From: Welwitschia mirabilis
Taxonomy: Eukaryota; Gnetophyta; Gnetopsida; Welwitschiales
Reading direction: 5' to 3'
DNA: 64,000 nucleotides
Assembly (NCBI GenBank): GCA_051453625.1
Contig: JBOZIK010000001.1
Span: forward strand, 198,199,424-198,263,423
A program made the position numbers and the translations under genes. This document shows positions 57,033 to 64,000 of this stretch, one piece after another. Each line of letters starts with the position of its first letter. The stretch's first letter is position 1. The notes below the pieces were generated by a model, which worked only from the letters and a program-made list of their open reading frames with translations, did not search any database and had not been told where the DNA came from.

Positions 57033-58875
57033 ATGGCCACTGCAATTAGTTTGTCTGAAGTAGTTATTCAACGATTCCCATTTGGCCTCTTTCTCTCAAT
57101 TCATTTATAATTGTGAATTTTGTTGACTTTCTCTAAGAAGAAAGAAATGTAACTCAATGCTCTACGTTTTTGACATTTTGTAGTCCCCTTATGGAATCAC
57201 CCTATTCTCTTTATTAACCTCCTTTCATGCATTCCCATATAAACTTGTCTAACCTTGAAAAGGCGACATTTATAAACCAAACATTTGTGCTATAGCAAAA
57301 GAAATTATATTGCGTTTGAAATTTCAACAATGAATTTGAACATTAAGTGTTTAATATCGCATCTTGCCTGTCTTTTGCTGGTATTGAATTGTTAGCAGTA
57401 TAAGACGCTTTGCTGTCCTTATTTGTAAACCTTCAATGGTTTAATTTATTATTTTAACACGTTAAGTCATTTTGGAATATTAAAGATGTGCCTTTAAGAT
57501 ATTGCATCACTGGTACTTTCCTTAACTTCCTTCAGTTTGTAGAATTCATATGAGTTATGGTCTAAAGAATTCATATGAGTTATTATCTAAAGAAGTTTGA
57601 GTTCTTCTTGATTATCTATGTTTTAACTCTTCTTTGGCATACGTGAAGCAAATCTTAAATAGAAACTATAAGAAATGAAAGAAAAGGGCTGAATTGTCTT
57701 TTGAATAATAAATGACATAAAATGTTTATAACTACAAAAAAACTACAAATGACGTTTCATTTCGTCTTGAAACCAAATGAAGGTAGAACATTTTTGAGCC
57801 TAGAATGAGGAAGACATTAGAAAGTAAGATATGTTTTACTCATATGAAAAACTTAAGTACAAAAATGATAAGTAACAAGAAATAAGTAAGATTTCTTTTA
57901 TATATTTGTATTACANNNNNNNNNNNNNNNNNNNNNNNNNNNNNNNNNNNNNNNNNNNNNNNNNNNNNNNNNNNNNNNNNNNNNNNNNNNNNNNNNNNNN
58001 NNNNNNNNNNNNNNNNNNNNNNNNNNNNNNNNNNNNNNNNNNNNNNNGAATGAGTTGGTAATCAATGATGATTAGACTTTAGTGTTGTCATTTTTGAACC
58101 TTCTCATAATAGCTAGGCAACAGAAGTAGGGCCCTTTGGCGCTAACCTGCCTCCATTATGGTTCTTATCTGATATGCGCTTTACTATGGTGGGTGACGTG
58201 TGCATTTTATAGATAAGAATTATTGTTTACATAATAAATAAAACCTAAGTTCTAAGGGACTTTTGCAGAGTATACGCAAACATTAAGACTTCCAAAATCT
58301 TTAATAATTTAAATACTAGTCAACGAATAACTTTTACCTACTTGCATATGTGTTGTGCATTGCCTTGCANNNNNNNNNNNNNNNNNNNNNNNNNNNNNNN
58401 NNNNNNNNNNNNNNNNNNNNNNNNNNNNNNNNNNNNNNNNNNNNNNNNNNNNNNNNNNNNNNNNNNNNNCTTGCAATTTATTAATGATTAATTATTTAAT
58501 TTCTGTAAACTTTTTTACTATGTTCTGTATGTATTCTTAGTTTAGCCCATTGAGTTTAGCTCATTGAAGTTATGGGGTTAGGGCAAGTGTAGAGTCATAA
58601 AGAGGGAAGGATTTGGAGGGATAAATTAAAATTTTTATTAATTTCTTAAGGAAATGTATATGATTTTTTTATGTCTTTAAAATTTTAACACAAAATTGTC
58701 ATCTTCTCAAGGTATGTGAATACTAAAGAAGGGTATAGTAGAATGGATTCCATGGAGGAACCCAACAAGCTCTAANNNNNNNNNNNNNNNNNNNNNNNNN
58801 NNNNNNNNNNNNNNNNNNNNNNNNNNNNNNNNNNNNNNNNNNNNNNNNNNNNNNNNNNNNNNNNNNNNNNNNNNN
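57033..58875. other. Low-copy-looking stretch with gaps, no gene identified
   Basis: Three gaps (57916-58047, 58370-58469, 58776-58875). A 26-b tandem repeat AGAATTCATATGAGTTAT occurs twice at 57540-57590. A third ACGT-core 20-mer lies at 58191-58210. No coding frame was supported. Confidence 0.5.
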
Positions 58876-59385
58876 TAAGGCATTTTACACCATTAAATCT
58901 GTAAGAATTACTGCCCCTCTACTATTCTAGTTTTTTCCCCCTATTTTCTCCCAACAGTGAATATAATGATTAAAATTCCCCACAACTAACCACTTGGCCT
59001 TATCCACTACTACCCTCTAAAGGTTCTCTAATGTGGAGGCTTTGTCTAGGTTGTTCCGAGGGCTGTAAATATTTGTAATAATTCATTCTTCTTCCTTTAG
59101 ATAGATAGTTAAATGATTTTTGTTGTTGTTAACTAATTCTACCTCCTTATTTGTGAGGGTCATAAGACCCCCCGAGTTTTCTTGTGCTACAAAGGTGAAA
59201 ATGTTCCACTGCTGCAAACATTTATCTAATTTCATGGTATCTTGCATTTTTGTTTCCTATAAATAGACTAAATTGATGTTAAATTTACTGATCAAATTTC
59301 TTAGTGTCTCTTTCTTATAGGAAGATCCTAATCCCTTGCACTTCTAGGTGAGGCACTCCATCAGGTTTGTTTTCACCCTTTTTTG
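58876..59385 (-). pseudogene. L1-type LINE endonuclease (LINE-3), decayed
   Basis: On the minus strand from 59361 downward the frame reads MECLT-stop-KCKGLGS, INLVYLQETKMQDTMKLDKC, EHFHL/NIFTFVAQENSGG, VNNNKNHLTIYLKEEE, IITNIYSPRNN and WLVVGNFNHYIHCWEK. This is the APE-type endonuclease at the N-terminus of LINE ORF2. The family pattern is W-N-C-R-G-L-G, then Q-E-T-K with the catalytic glutamate, N-V-Y-A-P and G-D-F-N. The tryptophan codon has become TAG and the GDFN aspartate has become asparagine, so it is inactive. It is cut off at its C-terminal side by the gap at 58776-58875. No RT belonging to it is present. Confidence 0.85.
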
Positions 59386-59900
59386 GATGCCCCTTGATCT
59401 TTTTTCAACATGTTTTTGATGGTTGCTTGAGAGTTGTTAGCCATATTTATAGTAGTTTCCCTCTCCCGAAGTATTCTATTACTAGGTATTTTCCTTCATC
59501 TGAACTTTAACATCATTTGACTCATCTGTGTTTATTGGATTTTGAGGTTGCTGAGTGTTTTTAGGCTCTTCCTCCATTAGGTGTTAAAAGGGGTTATATT
59601 CCTTGTCTTTTTTCTTCTTTTTCTTTGGCTATACTGTAGTATTCTTGATTGTTCTCTATTCTTCTATTTATGCCAGCAATCGTTCTAATTATGCCCTATC
59701 TTTTCATAGAAAGAGCATCTTTTCTTCTGTTTTTCTTCGATGTCGATAAGTTTTTGTTTGCATTCATCCTTTTCATGGTCTTTCCTTCTACAATGGGTAC
59801 ATCTTTTTTCTATTGTTATACATCTTCCTTACACGTGACAAGACAATTCATTCATGATTTTACCACTTCATTTGAATAATTATTTTTTAACAAAATCATA
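59386..59900 (-). pseudogene. Region upstream of LINE-3 ORF2, possible ORF1 tail
   Basis: Minus-strand frames are lysine-rich and basic (KKIKGHPKKGENKPDG, KNLSTSKKNRRKDALSMKR), as in the C-terminal part of plant LINE ORF1. No zinc knuckle can be shown. Confidence 0.35.
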
Positions 59901-60960
59901 CTTCTTTATATTTATACATAACATAAACATCGGAACTCTTCAACATAGTCATACGTTGTCTACTATTCCATTAGAAAGAATGTCTAGTCATATAGCATAA
60001 GAAGTAAAACAATAGAGAGAAATCTTACCGATAGAAAAAACTCCCTTACAAGTAAGCAATGAATAAACATTAAACATCAATATGGTGTGTACGAGTTACA
60101 CATCAAATAAATAACATCCTTCTTTAATAACATAGTGAAGGAATAATATCAAGCAACAAAAAGAACTCATGAGAGGTAGAAATGAAATGTTTCTCCCAAG
60201 TTACACAAGTTGAAGAGATGCATTTATCAAAGGTAAATCCATTGCTATAAGTCATACATGCAATTGGTAGTCAGCTAAAACATCAAGGGCACATAATAAG
60301 CTTTTCACAAGATGTCTTAAAGGTTATAAAACTTTTGACCTTTAAAATTACACAAGCATCCATTCTTAGTTTGAAGAGAAAATATCAAATCATAGAGGCA
60401 TAATTTTTTAGTAAATAATAAGTGATTTTATCATGTCTTGTGCTTTAGGAAGGAGCACAATCCTTCTATTACAATATTGACATAGGCATGCATTCTATAG
60501 ATAATGCTAATGATAATGAAGATTTCAATGTCTTTTATATGCTTTAAGATATTACTCCAAGTGAAGACGAATATGAAATCAAGTGGCATTTTGATGGTTC
60601 AATTCTAAAAATAGATTAATCCTACATTGTTTAGCACACATGCTTAGTTGCCACACAATGTCTGTAGTTTGGAAGAGAGCTCAAAGCTAAAATAATTAGC
60701 TATAAAATTCAACTAATGATCCCTTATCAAGTAATCATTAACCATTACTAAGTGAGCTGCTAATCAAAGAGTATAATAGTAGAGGTATCTATTAATTTTA
60801 TTTCCAACATTGTTTCTTATAGGTAAGTGTAATCTTCTCGCATAAAGAGTAAAGAATGTTAAGTTGCATAAGCTTGTAAAGCATATTTTAAGATATAAAG
60901 ATGGAAGATTTAGCGAAATCCAAGATTTAGAAAAGCACAAACACTTCAGTGAAATTATTA
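59901..60960. other. No recognisable feature; possibly 5' part of the Helitron
   Basis: A short frame NIDIGMHSIDNANDNEDFNV (60474-60533) and DITPSEDEYEIKWHFDG (60549-60599) is coding-like, but I cannot place it. The rest is AT-rich without signal. Confidence 0.3.
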
Positions 60961-61019
60961 ATGGATTTAACAAATAAAAATTTATCAACTTTATATATTG
61001 TTATTCATTATAGGTATTA

Positions 61020-61640
61020 TATGTTCAATTTGATAATGAGACATGAGGTACTGAAGTTCACAATAGTATTCTTCAAAAAGAATATAATTAATGCATGAAT
61101 TGCAATAGAGGAATTATGTGATAAAATAGAATTTTCCATCAGTTGAATGAATAAACAACTTGATGAAATACAAAAGCTCTCTAAAAGGCATGGTTTCCTC
61201 TTGGAAAAAAACAGATGCAAACCATTAGTTATGGTTACCTATCTTGAAACATCTACAATATTCTTTACTTTTAGTACTGTAAACTTATATTGACTGAATC
61301 TACATGACATCATACTTGCTGAACAAGCATAGGATCTAGCTGAAGCTAGAAGATGGCAAATGCAAAAAATCATTGACAACCTATAGATTATCTTAGAGTA
61401 CATGTACAACCATCATCAAAAGTTTAAAAAGGTTGTTATCAGTAAGGAATCCAATGTTGTATATTATTGCAAAATATTTTAGTGCAACACAAAAGCTTTC
61501 CACTTGTACACACATTTTTGTGGATAAAAGGAGCACTACACATGGAAGCACTAGATTTGAATGATCATATAGTAGTGAAAAGTGCAAAGAATTTTTTTGA
61601 TTCTATTACAAATGCCAGGAATAACAACTTTAATTAGCAT
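61020..61640 (+). pseudogene. Helitron Rep (HUH endonuclease) region, decayed
   Basis: KNIINA-IAIEELCDKIEFS (61077-61133) and a hydrophilic helical stretch lead to FFTFSTVNLY-LNLHDIIL (61262-61315). The last follows the family block L-F-F-T-F-S-A-A-D-x-x-W-P-E-L-H. AEARRWQMQKIID and FKKVVISKESNVVYYCKIF follow. FPLVHTFLWIKGALHMEALD (61498-61557) and LNDHIVVKSAKNFFDSIT are the HUH strand and what follows, G-S-x-H-V-H-G-F-L-W-L-x-G-A-P in active elements. Here the first histidine is leucine and only the second remains. The enzyme would nick and join DNA in rolling-circle transposition. Confidence 0.8.
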
Positions 61641-62119
61641 GAAATAATCAAGGATGTATGGAAAAGGAGTATCTTCTTTGATACATGTTACATTATTGAT
61701 TATGGATTACCGACTATAATAATTTTTTAATTTACAAAATCCTAGGGCAAATATGAGTTTTTAACTATGTCAACTACAAAAGAGTAATCTAAAACATATA
61801 GATTTAGATTAAGATTACACAATTCTCTTAATAGTTTCAAAGAAACATGCTTTGTAAGCTAAAAACATGTTTGGGAAGATGAAACGGTGGAGAAGGGTGC
61901 AGGTACAAACATAATTTTACTCTTTTACTGTAAAAAACATCTTCATATGATAAATACTAATACTTTATTTATTTAGCTATAACACACCATGGAGTTGTAA
62001 CCTTGCAGTTCAAGGTTGTACAAAGATAAAAAGAATGAGAACAAGTAAGGATCAAGAAGAAATGATAATGGGATAAATGTTCACAACAGATTGATTCAAC
62101 AAAGATGGAGAGAAAATAT

Positions 62120-62850
62120 AGACTTCTAATCTGTGCTGGATAATTATGTCATTATGTAGTATATTACAAAGTATACTTCAAACACAAGGAAGAAATAAAA
62201 ATTATAAATTCACATGTTGATAAAGCTATTACAAGATAGAGATCTTACAAATCCTATCATTTGGACATACAATACATTGATAAAAGATACTATAGAAGAT
62301 TGTGATGTTGGATTTATGGAAATATGTCAAATGTTACATGTACCTTCCTTGCTTAAAAGTAGAAGGGTATTCATGCCACTCAATGAATCTAAGAAGGCCT
62401 CTTAGAAAATAAACAGAGCTATGATGCAATGGAGAACATACATCTAATATAATGATAAATCAGTATCCAAATAGATCACTATATATGAGAGGAACATTAT
62501 TATTCAACTATGTAAAGTATTATGTCTATAATTCGAAGAAAATAAGATACGATGCATGGAATTAAAAAAAGGATATGCATTCATTATAGTTAATTTGAGG
62601 TTTTATCTGATGTCCAAAAGGATGAAGACAAATGAATGGCATACTATTAGGCTTAGTTGCTAATTCATTATCCATTTAAAGATTTGAAATGTGATTTGGG
62701 TAGAACAGATGAAGAAATAAAGGTCAAGTCGATGTTTGTTATACATTTATTTGATCAAACCATCCATCGTATGATAAAGAGTTCAAATGTGCAATGCGAA
62801 GGATGGACATCAAGATGTGAAAGTAGCATAATTGGAAAATTATGAAAATA
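62120..62850 (+). pseudogene. Helitron linker region, decayed
   Basis: VLDNYVIM-YITKYTSNTRKK (62130-62190) matches the N-Y-I-A-K-Y-x-S-K block. An open piece (62214-62405) reads MLIKLLQDRDLTNPI, then DCDVGFMEICQMLHVPSLLK and SRRVFMPLNESK, as in the S-A-Q-E-V-C-H-L-L-L-G-L-P-L-x-x-S-S-R block. LLIHYPFKDLKC (62657-62692) matches the L-L-L-H-H-P-F-R block. Confidence 0.75.
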
Positions 62851-63189
62851 ATCAAGTATTAACAAGACATCTATTGAATGATGGCTTCCTTCACAGAAAA
62901 ATAAGAAATGCTGTGATCTTTATAGATAAGCTAATTGCTTTACAAGTAACAAAGGGAAAGATTATGCAAAATATGTTGTTTCCTTTATTCAAAGTAATAG
63001 AGAAACATAGAATTTATTATTTTAAGATGAAAGAAATCATATTAATAGCCTATCTAGCCTTATTATTCCCTCTTTTTTTTATTATACATTAGCTTACCAT
63101 AGTCATTTCACATTTAACGATGCAAGAATTTTAGGAAGAAGTTGTTTTAACTATCCAAATAATTTAAGGAGCCAAAGTGAGATGAAAAT

Positions 63190-64000
63190 CATTTTTCATT
63201 CAACATATAAGAATTGAATGTAAAGAAACATGTCCCCAAACACAAGTACTCTTATGATGCTTACACCCATTAGAGTGGCTATGTACAACATCAAGGAAAT
63301 AATGATACATTGGGAATTAGGTATTAAGATTGACAACTGTGAACCTACTTCATTAACAATATTATTACACCTTTGAGACTAACTACAAAATATAAAATAT
63401 ATTATTTTTGATGAACTAAGATTCATAGGTGAAAAGATGATATTTAATATTGACAAAAGGCTAAAGAAGTTGTTTTGAACTCACTACCATAAGAGTTTTG
63501 GTGGAAGATATATCATATTGATAGGTGATCTTACTCAATTGCCTTCTATGAAGGATTGTTCATGTTACAGTAGTAGTGAAGAAATGAGAGCACTTGACAT
63601 GGTAGTTATATTAGATTCAGCCTATAGACAAAGAGGTAATGATCTAAAACAATGAAGATTTAGAAACATATTAATGAATGTGTAAGATGACAAAGCTTTA
63701 AATAAGGTTTATGACTTTCTAATGATAAGGTCTAAATTTCCTTAACATCTGATGGAAGGAACAAGTTTGAAGATCAGCTTATCTATTTGCTACAAATGAT
63801 ATGGTTGATTCTTATAATAGAAAGTATTTCTCCAAATGCATCACCTATTGCATGATGTCTATCAGATAAGGCAAAGATCCCTTTTCATATAATGATATCT
63901 AGGGTGAATTATAATTAGAGATTATTCTATGTTAAGTTGCTAGAGTCGTGTTAATAATGAACAAATGGCCCAAAGCTAGGTTAGTAAATTACTCCATGGA
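63190..64000 (+). pseudogene. Helitron PIF1-like helicase, decayed and cut by the window end
   Basis: TPIRVAMYNIKE (63265-63300) corresponds to A-P-T-G-V-A-A-x-N-I. YIIFDELRFIGEKMIFNIDK (63398-63457) is Walker B (D-E kept) plus the following helix. KSFGGRYIILIGDLTQLP (63491-63544) is the G-D-x-x-Q-L-P motif. LDMVVILDSAYRQRGNDL (63595-63648), FRNILMNV, TNDMVDSYNRKYF (63792-63830) and VARVVLIMNKWPKARLVN (63941-63994) follow. The Walker A loop expected near 62950-63150 cannot be recognised. The helicase would unwind DNA 5' to 3' during transposition. Confidence 0.85.

Larger units (their letters stand above)
60961..64000 (+). mobile_element. Helitron Rep-helicase remnant, 3' end outside the window
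   Basis: Three successive blocks on the plus strand match the order of plant Helitron RepHel proteins: the Helitron-like N region with the HUH Rep, the linker, and a PIF1-like helicase. The last bases encode the helicase block ARVVLIMNKWPKARLVNYSM (G-A-x-V-M-L-x-x-N-L-x-x-x-x-G-L-V-N-G). The Helitron 3' hairpin and CTRR end must lie to the right. Stops and shifts occur throughout. No RPA-like ORF or 5' TC end was found. Confidence 0.85.

Overview
This is 64 kb of AT-rich plant nuclear DNA made almost entirely of old, nested, decayed transposable elements. The plant assignment rests on several features. There are Ty3/gypsy elements primed by tRNA-Asp and Ty1/copia elements primed by initiator tRNA-Met. 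L1-type LINEs carry zf-RVT tails, and a Helitron Rep/PIF1-helicase is present. A U1 snRNA gene has the plant upstream sequence element. The large, heavily mutated, long-LTR elements would suit a big seed-plant genome, possibly a gymnosperm, but the species cannot be told from the sequence. No intact protein-coding gene was found. Long N runs (notably 7130-7780, 20693-21551, 33487-34269, 37149-37650, 38254-39235, 49978-50433, 56130-57032) produce large spurious open frames, which are left out.

Left part (1-12.2 kb): the window opens in the integrase C-terminus of a gypsy element (family A), followed by its 3' non-coding part. This is interrupted at about 1.7-8.2 kb by a CACTA-like segment with TTTTAAGGCG-type subterminal repeats and a TTTGTAGTG end, carrying an HSP70 gene fragment. 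After it come an Athila-like env-like remnant, a polypurine tract and an A-family LTR (10729-12203).

Middle (12.2-26.4 kb): a minus-strand gypsy element (family B', gag recognisable) has its 5' LTR split by a complete family-A element (A2, 17229-26004). A2 has LTRs of about 1.45 kb, a decayed tRNA-Asp primer site and target duplication AGATG/AGGTG. A2 has no recognisable pol and a duplicated 3' end around a gap with a 51-base C run.

Right-middle (26.9-46 kb): a SIRE/Maximus-like copia element (26903-45952, target duplication CTACT/CTATT) carries gag, protease, integrase, RT, RNase H and an env-like region, all disabled. A minus-strand gypsy B element (from 31275 into the gap ending at 39235) is inserted in its integrase.

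Right part (46-64 kb): two plus-strand L1 LINE remnants flank another B-type LTR. A pair of tRNA-Lys-like SINE modules follows. Next is the only GC-richer, low-copy-looking island (54.8-58.6 kb), with a shortened U1 snRNA gene under a good promoter and a two-exon coding fragment. A minus-strand LINE endonuclease comes next, and finally a plus-strand Helitron Rep-helicase remnant that runs off the end of the window.

The parts do not form a pathway. They record successive insertions: the copia and B' are older hosts, and B and A2 are later guests. The most unusual items are the U1 gene lacking stem-loop III, the CACTA-like element with captured HSP70, and the repeat-rich LTR promoters.
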